From contig NZ_JAUSZL010000002.1 in the NCBI RefSeq assembly GCF_030817535.1, positions 6,944,001 to 7,008,000 of the forward strand: a DNA stretch of 64,000 bases, given 5' to 3'. A program made the translations under genes and the position numbers. The DNA is from Streptomyces sp. V3I8. GTDB lineage: Bacteria > Actinomycetota > Actinomycetes > Streptomycetales > Streptomycetaceae. Within the stretch, counting starts at the first letter, position 1, and each line of letters opens with the position of its first letter. The notes under the pieces were generated by a model that was given only the letters and a program-made list of their open reading frames with translations, was not told the DNA's origin and did not search any database. Positions 15,465 through 24,534 of this stretch are shown here, piece after piece.

Positions 15465-18254
15465 ATGCCCCGGCACACCCCACGCACCATCCTCGACAGA
15501 CTGAGAACTCCCCGCAGATTCCCCAAGTTCCTCATGGGCGCTTCCGTATGCGTTCTCCTTGCCGGTCTTCTGTCACCGCTTTCCCAGGCCGTCGCCGCCG
15601 ACACCACCGCGGTGGCCGCGAACGACCACTGCGGCGGTCGGTGTTCGGACATCCTCCCGGCGGGCCAGAACGGCAACGCGACCCTCGCCCAGATCCTCCT
15701 GAACCAGGCCTTCGGCAGCCAGCCCGCCCACGCGGACGACCAGCTGGCCCCGTACGCCGGCCTGGCGTCCGGCTACTCCGCCCTCACCGACGCCAAGATC
15801 AACGACTTCTTCCGGGACGCCTCGTTCGGGGTCCCCGCCGACCAGGTCGAGTCCACCCTGCAGCCCGCCGGCCGCACCGACGTGACGATCGTCCGTGACA
15901 GGAAGACCGGTGTGCCGCACATCACGGGCACCACCCGTTACGGGACCGAGTTCGGCGCCGGATACGCGGCCGCCCAGGACCGGCTCTGGCTGATGGACGT
16001 CTTCCGGCACGTCGGACGCGGCAGGCTGACCCCCTTCGCGGGCGGCGCCCCCTCCAACCAGGGCCTGGAGCAGGAGTTCTGGCGCCACGCCCCCTACACC
16101 GAGGCCGACCTGCAGGCCCAGATCGACAGCGTCACCACCTCGAACGGCGCCCGCGGCCGGCAGGCCCTCGACGACGTCCGGGCCTACCTCGCCGGCATCA
16201 ACTCCTACATCGACGCCTCCGACAGCGGCCGCTACTTCCCCGGCGAGTACGTCCTGACCGGCCACAAGGACTCGATCACCAACGCCGGGACCATCGAGCA
16301 CTTCAAGGAGACCGACCTGGTCGCCCTCGCCTCCGTCATCGGCGCGCTCTTCGGCTCCGGAGGCGGCGGGGAGGTCGACAACGCGGTCTCGCTCCTGGCC
16401 GCCCAGTCCAAGTACGGCGTGCAGAAGGGCACCGAGGTCTGGGAGTCCTTCCGCGAGCGCAACGACCCCGAGGCCGTCCTCACCGTTCACGACGGCGAGA
16501 GCTTCCCGTACGCCACGAAACCGGCCGTCCCGCAGGGCGCGGCCCTGCCCACCGCCGGCACGGTGACCGAGGAACCGCTGGTGTACGACCGCACCGGCAG
16601 CGCGACGGCCCCCACGGCCACGGGGACCACCGCCTCCGCGACCGCGAGCGCCCTCGGTTCGGCCCGGCGGGGCATGTCCAACGCCCTCGTGGTGAGCGGC
16701 GAGCACACGGCGAGCGGTCACCCCGTCGCCGTCTTCGGACCGCAGACCGGCTACTTCGCGCCACAGCTGCTCATGCTCCAGGAGATCCAGGGCCCCGGTC
16801 TCAGCGCCCGCGGCGCCTCGTTCGCAGGCCTGAGCATGTACGTGGAACTGGGCCGCGGCCAGGACTACGCGTGGAGCGCCACGACGTCCGGCCAGGACAT
16901 CATCGACACGTACGCGGTCGAGCTGTGCCAGGACGACACCCACTACCTCTACCACGGCACCTGCACGGCCATGGAGAAGATCGAGCAGACCAACGCCTGG
17001 AAGCCCACCACCGCCGACGCGACCGCCGCGGGCTCCTACCGCATGCAGGTCTGGCGCACCAGGTACGGACCGGTCACCCACCGGGCCACCGTCGACGGCA
17101 AGAAGGTCGCCTACACCACCCTGCGCTCCTCCTACCTGCACGAGGCCGACTCGATCATCGGCTTCCAGATGCTCAACGACCCGGACCACGTGAAGAGCCC
17201 GCAGACCTTCCAGACGGCGGTGCAGCACATCAACTTCACCTTCAACTGGTTCTACGCCGACGCGCAGCACACCGCCTACTACAACAGCGGCGACAACCCG
17301 GTACGGGCCGACGGGGTCGACGCCGAGTTCCCGGTCCGGGCGCAGGCGGCGTACGAGTGGAGGAACTGGACGCCGGCGACGAACACCGCCGACTACACCC
17401 CGCCGTCCGCCCACCCCCACTCCATCGACCAGGACTACTACATCTCCTGGAACAACAAACAGGCCGAGGACTACACGACGGCTTCCTGGGGCAACGGCTC
17501 CGTGCACCGCGGCAACCTCCTGGAGGACCGGGTGAAGAAGCTGGTGACGGCGGGCGGGGTGACGAGAGCGTCACTGACCGGGGCCATGGCCGACGCCGCG
17601 CTCGCCGACCTGCGCGCCGAGGACGTGCTGCCGAAACTGCTGCAGGTCGTCAGGAGTTCGCCCGTCACCGACGCGACGGCCGCGGCCGCCGTGACGAAGC
17701 TGTCCGACTGGGTGACGGCGGGCGCCCGGCGCAAGGAGACCTCGGCCGGTTCGAAGGCCTACGCGAACGCGGAGGCGATCCGCCTCCTGGACGCCTGGTG
17801 GCCGCTGCTGGTGAAGGCCGAGTTCGAACCGGGGCTCGGCAGCGGTCTCTACACCGCCATGACGAACAACCTCCCGGTGGACGAGGCTCCTTCGGCGGGG
17901 CACGGGCCCACCGGATCGCACGCCGGCAGCTCCTTCCAGTACGGCTGGTGGAGCTACGTCCACAAGGACCTCCGGGCGGTGCTCGGCGAGCCGGTCCAGG
18001 GCCCGCTCGCCGAGCGGTACTGCGGCGGCGGCAGCCTCAACGCCTGCCGGGACGTCCTGATCGGCACGCTCAAGCAGGCGGCGGGCCGCACGCCGGCCCA
18101 GGTCTACCCCGGCGACGACCTCTGCCCGGCCGGCGACCAGTGGTGCGCCGACTCGGTCAACCAGCGGACGCTGGGCGGCATCAAGCACGGGAAGATCAGC
18201 TGGCAGAACCGGCCGACCTACCAGCAGGTCGTGGAGTTCACCTCGCACCGGTGA
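15465..18254 (+). CDS. Secreted penicillin/AHL acylase-family Ntn hydrolase
   Basis: A 929-residue precursor of the penicillin acylase family: enzymes that hydrolyse the amide of penicillins, acyl-homoserine lactones or lipopeptides after cutting themselves into two chains. A signal peptide (FLMGASVCVLLAGLLSPLSQ, cleavage after AVAA) sends it out of the cell. The alpha chain holds GVPHITGTTRYGTEFGAGYA and AAQDRLWLMDVFRH. A Ala/Thr/Ser-rich linker precedes the autocleavage site at GMSNALVVSG, making S405 the new N-terminal nucleophile of the beta chain. It is longer than typical members (about 800). The ribosome site GAGGAG precedes ATG 15465. Likely targets are acyl amides such as AHLs or acyl peptides. 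Confidence 0.9.
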   Translation: MPRHTPRTILDRLRTPRRFPKFLMGASVCVLLAGLLSPLSQAVAADTTAVAANDHCGGRCSDILPAGQNGNATLAQILLNQAFGSQPAHADDQLAPYAGLASGYSALTDAKINDFFRDASFGVPADQVESTLQPAGRTDVTIVRDRKTGVPHITGTTRYGTEFGAGYAAAQDRLWLMDVFRHVGRGRLTPFAGGAPSNQGLEQEFWRHAPYTEADLQAQIDSVTTSNGARGRQALDDVRAYLAGINSYIDASDSGRYFPGEYVLTGHKDSITNAGTIEHFKETDLVALASVIGALFGSGGGGEVDNAVSLLAAQSKYGVQKGTEVWESFRERNDPEAVLTVHDGESFPYATKPAVPQGAALPTAGTVTEEPLVYDRTGSATAPTATGTTASATASALGSARRGMSNALVVSGEHTASGHPVAVFGPQTGYFAPQLLMLQEIQGPGLSARGASFAGLSMYVELGRGQDYAWSATTSGQDIIDTYAVELCQDDTHYLYHGTCTAMEKIEQTNAWKPTTADATAAGSYRMQVWRTRYGPVTHRATVDGKKVAYTTLRSSYLHEADSIIGFQMLNDPDHVKSPQTFQTAVQHINFTFNWFYADAQHTAYYNSGDNPVRADGVDAEFPVRAQAAYEWRNWTPATNTADYTPPSAHPHSIDQDYYISWNNKQAEDYTTASWGNGSVHRGNLLEDRVKKLVTAGGVTRASLTGAMADAALADLRAEDVLPKLLQVVRSSPVTDATAAAAVTKLSDWVTAGARRKETSAGSKAYANAEAIRLLDAWWPLLVKAEFEPGLGSGLYTAMTNNLPVDEAPSAGHGPTGSHAGSSFQYGWWSYVHKDLRAVLGEPVQGPLAERYCGGGSLNACRDVLIGTLKQAAGRTPAQVYPGDDLCPAGDQWCADSVNQRTLGGIKHGKISWQNRPTYQQVVEFTSHR

Positions 18255-18289
18255 CGTGAGAGGGCGTACAGGTGGGCACGGGCGGCGGG

Positions 18290-19630
18290 TCAGCGGATGA
18301 CGCGGCCCGCCGCCAGTACCACCTGGGCCAGCTCCGGATGGCAGATGTCGCTGTGGGCGCCCGCCGGGGGACCGCCGCGCCGCACCACCGCGGACGCGTC
18401 GATGTTCACGCATCCCGACACGGGCAGCCGCGTGCGCAGCGCGTCGGAGAGCGTGAACGACTTCGTGCCGGCCACCGCCTGCACCCCGTCGTGCCCCAGC
18501 GCCCCCCACCGGGGCCCGAGCAGCGGGGGAAGGCCGAGGCCGGCGGCCGTCCGGTCGTCGCCCGCCGTCCGGGACGCCAGCGGGTAGACCGTGCCGAGCG
18601 CCGAGTCGAAGCGGGAGAAGCAGCAGACGAGGGGGCCGTCGATACGGTTCTGCCGGCCGTCCAGGACACCGCTGTCCCGCGCGTCGTGCGGAAGCCGCGC
18701 CGCGAACGCGTAGTGCGAGAACGCCGCCTGGAGCAGCGTCAAGGACTTCACGTTCCGCACCCCCTTGGGCATCCCGCGCAGCGCGAACGACACGAGACGC
18801 CCGCCGAAGCTGTGCCCCACGAGATGCACGCGCACTCCGGGCGCCGCCTGGGCGAGCCGCCCGATCATCCGCCCGAGCCCGCGCTCGCCGACCGTGCCCG
18901 CGCGCCGCTTCATGGCGAAGTACGCGGCCTGGCGCAGCAGTTCACGGGCCCCTTCCCAGGCCTGCGGCGGCGCGGACGCGGCTCGCTCCCGGCCGCTCCC
19001 GGCCCCGGTCTCCGCGCCGCCCGCGTCCTTCGCCAGCGCCCGCGCGAACTCGTCGCACATCCGCGCCGCGTTCCCGAGGAACATCTCCGGGCCGCTGTGC
19101 GGGCCCGCCTCCGCGAGGGTGTCCGCGGCGAACGCGGCGCCGGGCGCCTCCGGCCGCAGCTCCACGAGCAGCCGCACCAGCCGCCCGTACTCCTCCAGCG
19201 CCTCGTCGCCCTCGGGCTGCTGGTCCAGCATCCGGGCGATCTGGTCGATCAGCGTGGCCCGGCCGGGGAAGGCCGTCAGCAGGGCGCCGTGCGTGCCCTT
19301 GTCCAGCGCCGGACCCACGGACACCGCGGTCACGGTCCGCCCGAAGTCCGGGACCGGCTCGTCGGCGAACCGCATCGCCGGCCACATCACGCCCACGTAC
19401 CCGAGCCGGGCGTTCGGCGCGAGCGCGGGGATCGGCTCGAAGAAGCGGCCGCAGAGCCGGGTCGCCGCCGAACGGTCGTTGTTCCAGCCGTGCGCGAAGA
19501 CGATCAGATCCCTGACGCCCCGCTCCACGACCTCCCGGAGCAGCCGGTCGCGCTGAGCGCCGTTCACGTCCCCGTCCGCGTCGAACGTCAGCTCCCAGTA
19601 GGGAGCCACGCCCACTTCAGGATCCGCCAT
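18290..19630 (-). CDS. Alpha/beta-hydrolase-fold protein, unknown substrate
   Basis: A 446-residue cytoplasmic protein with an alpha/beta hydrolase core. The N-terminal strand/oxyanion region is LIVFAHGWNNDRSAA and the nucleophile elbow is VGHSFGGRLVSFAL with S274. Between them sits a large, mostly helical insert of roughly 180 residues that includes a low-complexity GAETGAGSGRE stretch. A His near the C-terminus (GAHSDICH) could complete the triad. There is no signal peptide. This layout is seen in a family of uncharacterised actinobacterial hydrolases. It converges with the acylase gene, with 35 bases between stops. A good ribosome site (AAGGGAG) supports the ATG at base 19630. Confidence 0.75.
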   Translation of the reverse strand: MADPEVGVAPYWELTFDADGDVNGAQRDRLLREVVERGVRDLIVFAHGWNNDRSAATRLCGRFFEPIPALAPNARLGYVGVMWPAMRFADEPVPDFGRTVTAVSVGPALDKGTHGALLTAFPGRATLIDQIARMLDQQPEGDEALEEYGRLVRLLVELRPEAPGAAFAADTLAEAGPHSGPEMFLGNAARMCDEFARALAKDAGGAETGAGSGRERAASAPPQAWEGARELLRQAAYFAMKRRAGTVGERGLGRMIGRLAQAAPGVRVHLVGHSFGGRLVSFALRGMPKGVRNVKSLTLLQAAFSHYAFAARLPHDARDSGVLDGRQNRIDGPLVCCFSRFDSALGTVYPLASRTAGDDRTAAGLGLPPLLGPRWGALGHDGVQAVAGTKSFTLSDALRTRLPVSGCVNIDASAVVRRGGPPAGAHSDICHPELAQVVLAAGRVIR

Positions 19631-19831
19631 GACGAGCTCCCTTCGGCCTCCGCGACCCGTGCGCGGTGCACGCATCGTCCCGCCGAAACGGCGGGTCGGC
19701 CAGGGGTTGCGTCCGCTCTGACCAGCCCGAACCGACGTCTCGGTGAAAGATCCTGAACGGGTGGTCCAGGATAGGTGATCCGGTGCGGGTGGGCTGTCGC
19801 GGACAAACCGGGACCATGGCGACGCGGTTCC

Positions 19832-21088
19832 TCAGCGGTACAGGAGATAGTGCTCGCGTACGCGCCGGAACGCGGCCAGTTCCCCCTGCCAGGCCGCCAC
19901 GACCTCGTCGGCCGTCGCACCCGCGTCGATCATCGTGCGCACCTGCGTGGAACCCGTCAGCCTGTCGATCCAGTTGTCCGGGCGCCAGGCGAAGCCGCTC
20001 CACACCTGCCTGGCGGTCACCAGCAGCGCGATCCCGGTGCGTACGGGGTCGTACGCGGCGCGGTCGTGCACATGGATCTGCACGCCGCCGACCGTCCTCC
20101 CCTGGAACTTCGAGAAGGTGGGCGCGAAGTACGCCTCCCTGAAGTGCACTCCGGGCAGGCCGAGCCGCCCGGCCTCGGCGGCCCACCGCCGGTCGACGCC
20201 CTCGGCGCCGAGCAGCTCGAAGGGGCGGGTCGTACCGCGCCCCTCCGACAGGTTCGTCCCCTCGAAGAGACAGGTGCCGGAGTACACGAGGGCGGTGTCG
20301 GGCGTCGGCATGTTCGGGCTCGGCGGCACCCAGGGCAGCCCCGAGGCGTCGTAGAAGTCCGACCGCCGCCAGCCCGACATCCGTACGGTCTCCAGCGGCA
20401 CCGGCGCCGCGAGGAACTCCTCGTTGAACAGCCGCGCCAGCTCCGCGACCGTCATCCCGTGCGCCTGCGCGATCGGCTCCCGGCCCACGAAGGTCGCGAA
20501 CTCCCTGTGCAGCACCGGCCCGTACGCGCCGCGCCCCGTCACCGGGTTCGGCCGGTCCAGCACCACGAAGCGCTTGCCCGCGAGCCGGGCCGCCTCCATG
20601 CAGTCGTACAGCGTCCAGATGTAGGTGTAGAAGCGGGCGCCCGCGTCCTGGATGTCGAAGACGACCGTGTCCACACCGGACGCCGTGAAGACGTCGGCCA
20701 GCGGCTGTCCGCTCTTGAGGTACGTGTCGTAGACCGGCAGGCCGGTCGCCGGGTCGTCGTGGCGGCCCTCGGAGCCGCCCGCCTGCGCGGTGCCGCGGAA
20801 GCCGTGCTCCGGGCCGAAGACGGCGACCAGGTCCACCCGGTCGTCGGCGTGCATCACGTCGACGATGTGGCGGGCGTCCCGGGTGATGCCCGTGGGGTTG
20901 GTGACGATGCCGACGCGCGCGCCGTCCAGGAGGGCGTAACCGGTCGCGGCGAGGCGGTCGAAACCGGTCCGCAGCCGCCGGGCCGCCGACTGCGGGGCGG
21001 GGGCGGCGGCCGCGGCGGGTGATCCGGCCGTCAGGGCCGTCGCGGCGGTCGTCGCGGCCAGGAGACTGCGTCTGGACAGGCGGCGCAT
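19832..21088 (-). CDS. Secreted exo-beta-N-acetylmuramidase NamZ-like (DUF1343)
   Basis: A 418-residue exported protein of the DUF1343 family, whose characterised member NamZ removes N-acetylmuramic acid from the non-reducing end of peptidoglycan fragments. A twin-arginine-type signal peptide (MRRLSRRSLLAATTAATALT) is followed by the family blocks GIVTNPTGITRDARH, VAVFGPEHGFRGTAQAGG, FDIQDAGARFYTYIWTLYD and DRPNPVTGRGAYGPVL. The ribosome site CGGAGG supports the start. In Streptomyces it probably recycles cell-wall fragments or works in mycelial remodelling. It stands alone between a hydrolase gene and a divergent SDR. Confidence 0.88.
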   Translation of the reverse strand: MRRLSRRSLLAATTAATALTAGSPAAAAAPAPQSAARRLRTGFDRLAATGYALLDGARVGIVTNPTGITRDARHIVDVMHADDRVDLVAVFGPEHGFRGTAQAGGSEGRHDDPATGLPVYDTYLKSGQPLADVFTASGVDTVVFDIQDAGARFYTYIWTLYDCMEAARLAGKRFVVLDRPNPVTGRGAYGPVLHREFATFVGREPIAQAHGMTVAELARLFNEEFLAAPVPLETVRMSGWRRSDFYDASGLPWVPPSPNMPTPDTALVYSGTCLFEGTNLSEGRGTTRPFELLGAEGVDRRWAAEAGRLGLPGVHFREAYFAPTFSKFQGRTVGGVQIHVHDRAAYDPVRTGIALLVTARQVWSGFAWRPDNWIDRLTGSTQVRTMIDAGATADEVVAAWQGELAAFRRVREHYLLYR

Positions 21089-21180
21089 GGGGACCTCCGT
21101 AAGCGCGGAAGGATGGCACTGGCATGTGCACGGTAGGGCTTCCGCCGGGCGTTCGTAACCTGGCGGTTCGTCGTGACCGG

Positions 21181-21211
21181 TCGCGCGGTTTCCCGCGCCC
21201 CTTACGGGGCG
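21181..21211. repeat. Streptomyces GCGCGGTTTCCC intergenic repeat, copy 3
   Basis: TCGCGCGGTTTCCCGCGCCCC followed by TTACGGGGCG, able to form a stem-loop. It lies in the divergent space between the namZ-like gene and the SDR operon, so here it is not at a gene end. Confidence 0.6.
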
Positions 21212-21252
21212 TCCCTGATCGCGACGTCCGCGCCGGGCCTTCCCTCTGCACA

Positions 21253-21267
21253 TACCGACTGGTTAGT
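21253..21267. promoter_or_regulatory. TetR-like half-symmetrical site upstream of SDR/acyl-CoA synthetase operon
   Basis: TACCGACTGGTTAGT, an imperfect dyad of ACCGAC-type half-sites, 47 bases before the SDR start. It resembles the perfect CCGACCGGTCGG at 26858, at the other end of this catabolic locus, so the local TetR (23797) probably binds both. Confidence 0.55.
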
Positions 21268-21313
21268 CTGTCGTGGAGCGGGGCCGTGTTGCTCGTCGTG
21301 TCGAAGGAGACCG

Positions 21314-22081
21314 ATGGTGGAAGCCATGCAGGATGCCGGAGTGGTCGTCACCGGGGCCGGCGGGGGGATCGGGGCCGCGCTGGCGCGCCGGTTCGCCGCG
21401 GCGGGGGCCCGGGTCGTCGTCAACGACCTGGACGCGGCGAAGGCGGCCGCCGTCGCCGACGAGATCGGCGGGATCGCGGTCCCGGGCGACGCCTCCGTGA
21501 TCGTGGCCGAGGCCCGGGACGCCCTCGGCGGCACCGTCGATGTCTACTGCGCCAACGCCGGCGTGGGCTCCGGCGGCACGCAGGCGGCTCCCGAGCAGGT
21601 CTGGGAGCTCGCCTGGGACGTGAACGTGATGGCGCACGTCCGTGCGGCCAATGAACTGATCCCCGCCTGGCTGGAGCGCGGCAGCGGCCGTTTCGTCTCC
21701 ACCGTCTCGGCGGCCGGCCTGCTCACCATGGTCGGCGCGGCCCCCTACAGCGTCACCAAGCACGGCGCGTACGCCTTCGCCGAGTGGCTCTCCCTCACGT
21801 ACCGCCACCGCGGCGTGAAGGTCCACGCGATCTGTCCGCAGGGCGTGCGCACCGACATGCTCACGAGCACCGGCAGCGCCGGGGACCTCGTCCTCAAGAA
21901 CACCGCCATCGAGCCCGAGGCCGTCGCGGACGCCCTCTTCGCGGGGATCGAGGAGGACCGCTTCCTGATCCTCCCGCACCCGGAGGTCGCCGAGTACTAC
22001 CGGGCACGGGCCGCGGCCCCCGACCGCTGGCTGACGAGCATGAACCACATCCAGCAGAAGTGGGAGGCGGACGGCCGATGA
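21314..22081 (+). CDS. Short-chain dehydrogenase/reductase (SDR)
   Basis: A 255-residue classical SDR. The nucleotide motif TGAGGGIG (13-20), NAG at 81-83, and the triad S132, Y145 and K149 (YSVTK) are all present. It would interconvert a hydroxyl and a keto group with NAD(P)H. AAGGAG precedes ATG 21314. Its stop overlaps the acyl-CoA synthetase start (ATGA), so the two are translated together. In the proposed gamma-hydroxyacid pathway it could reduce a keto-acyl-CoA to the hydroxy-acyl-CoA, the job of LvaD in Pseudomonas; this is inference from context. Confidence 0.9.
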   Translation: MVEAMQDAGVVVTGAGGGIGAALARRFAAAGARVVVNDLDAAKAAAVADEIGGIAVPGDASVIVAEARDALGGTVDVYCANAGVGSGGTQAAPEQVWELAWDVNVMAHVRAANELIPAWLERGSGRFVSTVSAAGLLTMVGAAPYSVTKHGAYAFAEWLSLTYRHRGVKVHAICPQGVRTDMLTSTGSAGDLVLKNTAIEPEAVADALFAGIEEDRFLILPHPEVAEYYRARAAAPDRWLTSMNHIQQKWEADGR

Positions 22082-23745
22082 CCACCTCCCCGTACGAGGC
22101 CAAGCCGTGGGTCGCGCTCCTGAACGAGGCCCAGCGCGGGCCGGTCAGCCCCGACGACTCGCCCGTGCACGCCCTGCGCCGGGCCGTCGCCGAGACCCCC
22201 GACCGCACCTTCCTCGCCTACTTCGACGGAACGCTCAGCTACCGCGAGGCCGACGAACTGAGCGACTCCGTCGCCGGACACCTCGCCGGACGCGGCCTGG
22301 AGCGCGGCGACCGCGTCGCGGTCCTGCTGCAGAACAGCCCGCACTTCGTGCTCGCCGTCCTGGGCGCCTGGAAGGCCGGCGCGACCGTCCTGCCCGTCAA
22401 CCCCATGTACAAGTCGGGCGAGGTCACCCACGTCCTGCGGGACGGCGGGGTCGCCGCGCTGATCTGCTCCGACCGGGCCTGGGAGTCCTACCTGCGCGAC
22501 ACGGCCGCCGACTCGCCCGTACGCGTCGTGCTGACCGCCTGCGAACGGGACTTCCAGACCCGGGACGACGCACGCGTGCTGACCTTCGAGCGGCTGCCGC
22601 AGGCACCGGACGCCGACGACCTGGTGACCGCCGCGAGGGCCGGCCACAAGCCCCCCGCCGGCCGTGACGCGGGCCCGGCGGACATCGCGCTGATCAGCTA
22701 CACCTCGGGGACCAGCGGCGCCCCCAAGGGAGCCGTCAACACGCACGGCAACATCATGTACAACGCCGAGCGGCAGCGGACGGGCCTCGCCCTGTCCGGG
22801 ACGCCCGTGTACTTCGCGCTGGCGCCCCTGTTCCACATCACGGGCATGGTCTGCCAGTTCGTGGCATGCCTGAACAGCGGAGGCAAGCTGGTCCTCGCGT
22901 ACCGCTTCGAGGCGGGGGTCGTCCTCGACGCGTTCGCGGAGCACCGGCCGCACTACACGGTCGGCCCGTCCACCGCCTTCATGGCACTGGCCGCGCACCC
23001 GTCCGTGACACCGGACCACTTCTCGTCCTTCGTGAACATCTCCTCCGGCGGCGCACCGCTGCCGCCCGCGCTGGTCGAGAAGTTCCGGGCGGGCTTCGGC
23101 CCGTACATCCGCAACGGCTACGGGCTCACCGAGTGCACCGCGCCCTGCGCCTCGGTGCCGCCCCACCTGGAGGCGCCGGTCGACCCGGTCTCCGGGACCC
23201 TCGCCGTCGGCCTGCCGGGACCCGACACCGTCGTACGCATCGTCGACGACCAGGGCCGGGAGGTGCCGCTGGGGGAGCAGGGCGAGATCCTCGTACGGGG
23301 CCCGCAGGTCGTCCCCGGCTACTGGGGGCGTCCCGAGGCCACCGCGGAGACCTTCCCGGACGGCGAGCTGCGCACCGGTGACATCGGATTCATGGACGCG
23401 GACGGCTGGCTCTACGTGGTCGACCGCAAGAAGGACATGATCAACGCGTCCGGCTTCAAGGTGTGGCCGCGCGAGGTCGAGGACGTCCTCTACACCCACC
23501 CGGCCGTGCGCGAGGCGGCCGTCGTCGGGGTGCCCGACGGATACCGCGGGGAGACCGTGAAGGCGTACATCAGCCTGCGGCCGGGCGCGGAGGAGGACCC
23601 GGCCGCACTCGCCGCGTACTGCAAGGAGAGACTGGCCGCCTACAAGTACCCGCGCCAGGTCGAGATCCTGCCCGACCTGCCGAAGACGGCCAGTGGGAAG
23701 ATCCTCCGGCGGGAGCTGCGCTCCCGCCCGCACGAGGACCGGTGA
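22078..23745 (+). CDS. AMP-forming acyl-CoA synthetase
   Basis: A 555-residue member of the adenylate-forming family, which activates a carboxylic acid through an acyl-AMP to an acyl-CoA. The P-loop-like A3 motif is SYTSGTSGAPKGAVNTHGNI, followed by NGYGLTECTAP (A5), GELRTGDIGFMDADGWLYV (A7) and the hinge DRKKDMI. The C-terminal catalytic lysine lies in KTASGKILRREL. The substrate is probably medium-chain or modified; the sequence does not settle it. It is coupled to the SDR by an ATGA overlap and followed by a TetR gene. Confidence 0.93.
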   Translation: MTTSPYEAKPWVALLNEAQRGPVSPDDSPVHALRRAVAETPDRTFLAYFDGTLSYREADELSDSVAGHLAGRGLERGDRVAVLLQNSPHFVLAVLGAWKAGATVLPVNPMYKSGEVTHVLRDGGVAALICSDRAWESYLRDTAADSPVRVVLTACERDFQTRDDARVLTFERLPQAPDADDLVTAARAGHKPPAGRDAGPADIALISYTSGTSGAPKGAVNTHGNIMYNAERQRTGLALSGTPVYFALAPLFHITGMVCQFVACLNSGGKLVLAYRFEAGVVLDAFAEHRPHYTVGPSTAFMALAAHPSVTPDHFSSFVNISSGGAPLPPALVEKFRAGFGPYIRNGYGLTECTAPCASVPPHLEAPVDPVSGTLAVGLPGPDTVVRIVDDQGREVPLGEQGEILVRGPQVVPGYWGRPEATAETFPDGELRTGDIGFMDADGWLYVVDRKKDMINASGFKVWPREVEDVLYTHPAVREAAVVGVPDGYRGETVKAYISLRPGAEEDPAALAAYCKERLAAYKYPRQVEILPDLPKTASGKILRRELRSRPHEDR

Positions 23746-23796
23746 CGGCGCGCGGTACGGCAGTCGGCACACAGGACGCAGAACACTGGAAGGCAG

Positions 23797-24399
23797 GTGG
23801 CGGCAGTGCCCAGGACGACGGACGGGGACGGTACGCCCGTTCCGCAGCGGCTGCTGGCCGCCGCCACCCGGCTCTTCGCCGAGCGCGGTTACGACCGCAC
23901 CTCGGTGCAGGAGATCGTCGAGGCGGCCGGCGTCACCAAAGGCGCGCTCTACCACTACTTCGGGTCCAAGGACGACCTGCTCCACGAGGTGTACGCCCGT
24001 GTGCTGCGGCTGCAGCAGGAGCGCCTCGACGCCTTCGCGGGCGCCGAGGCGCCGGTGGAGGAGCGGTTGCGGGGCGCCGCCGCCGACGTCGTCGTCACGA
24101 CGATCGACAACCTGGACGACGCGTCGATCTTCTTCCGCTCGATGCACCATCTGAGCCCCGAGAAGAACAAGCAGGTACGGGCGGAGCGGCGGCGCTACCA
24201 CGAGCGGTTCCGGGCGCTGATCGAGGAGGGGCAGGAGTCGGGGGTCTTCTCCAAGGAGACACCGGCGGACCTCGTCGTCGACTACCACTTCGGCTCGGTG
24301 CACCACCTGTCGACGTGGTACAGCCCGGACGGCCCGCTGAGCCAGCAGGAGGTCGCCGACCACCTGGCGGACCTGCTGCTGCGGGCGCTGCGCCCCTAG
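23797..24399 (+). CDS. TetR-family regulator of the local acyl-CoA catabolic genes
   Basis: A 200-residue repressor. The HTH VQEIVEAAGVTKGALYHYFG lies at about residues 35-54. The ligand domain contains DNLDDASIFFRSMHHLSPEKN, reminiscent of acyl-CoA-responsive regulators of the KstR2 type. GTG 23797 is used; a GTG three codons later is possible. It lies directly downstream of the acyl-CoA synthetase on the same strand. The related sites at 21253 and 26858 flank the whole 5.5-kb locus, so it likely represses both the SDR-synthetase operon and the divergently placed dehydrogenase-kinase operon. Confidence 0.88.
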   Translation: MAAVPRTTDGDGTPVPQRLLAAATRLFAERGYDRTSVQEIVEAAGVTKGALYHYFGSKDDLLHEVYARVLRLQQERLDAFAGAEAPVEERLRGAAADVVVTTIDNLDDASIFFRSMHHLSPEKNKQVRAERRRYHERFRALIEEGQESGVFSKETPADLVVDYHFGSVHHLSTWYSPDGPLSQQEVADHLADLLLRALRP

Positions 24400-24436
24400 G
24401 GCGTTCCGCCCGCGGACGCGGGCCTGCTGTGGCTGG

Positions 24437-24486
24437 TCGCGCGGTTCCTCGCACCCTGGGCACCAGGGGCGCGAGGAACCGCGCGA
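24437..24486. terminator. Strong bidirectional terminator (repeat copy 4)
   Basis: TCGCGCGGTTCCTCGC (24437-24452) and GCGAGGAACCGCGCGA (24471-24486) are perfect 16-base arms around an 18-base loop that can itself pair (CCCTGG/CCAGGG). It lies between the convergent TetR and acyl-CoA dehydrogenase genes and would stop transcription from both sides. It is the most perfect member of the intergenic repeat family in this window. Confidence 0.8.
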
Positions 24487-24534
24487 CGGGGGTTCGGGAC
24501 GGAGCCCCGAGGCAGTGACCGAGCCCCCGGCGGG

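Noticed and set aside
15573..17507. Long antisense open frame inside the acylase gene
   Set aside because: Val/Gly/Arg-rich composition and no start signals; the sense protein has a signal peptide and a full acylase core.
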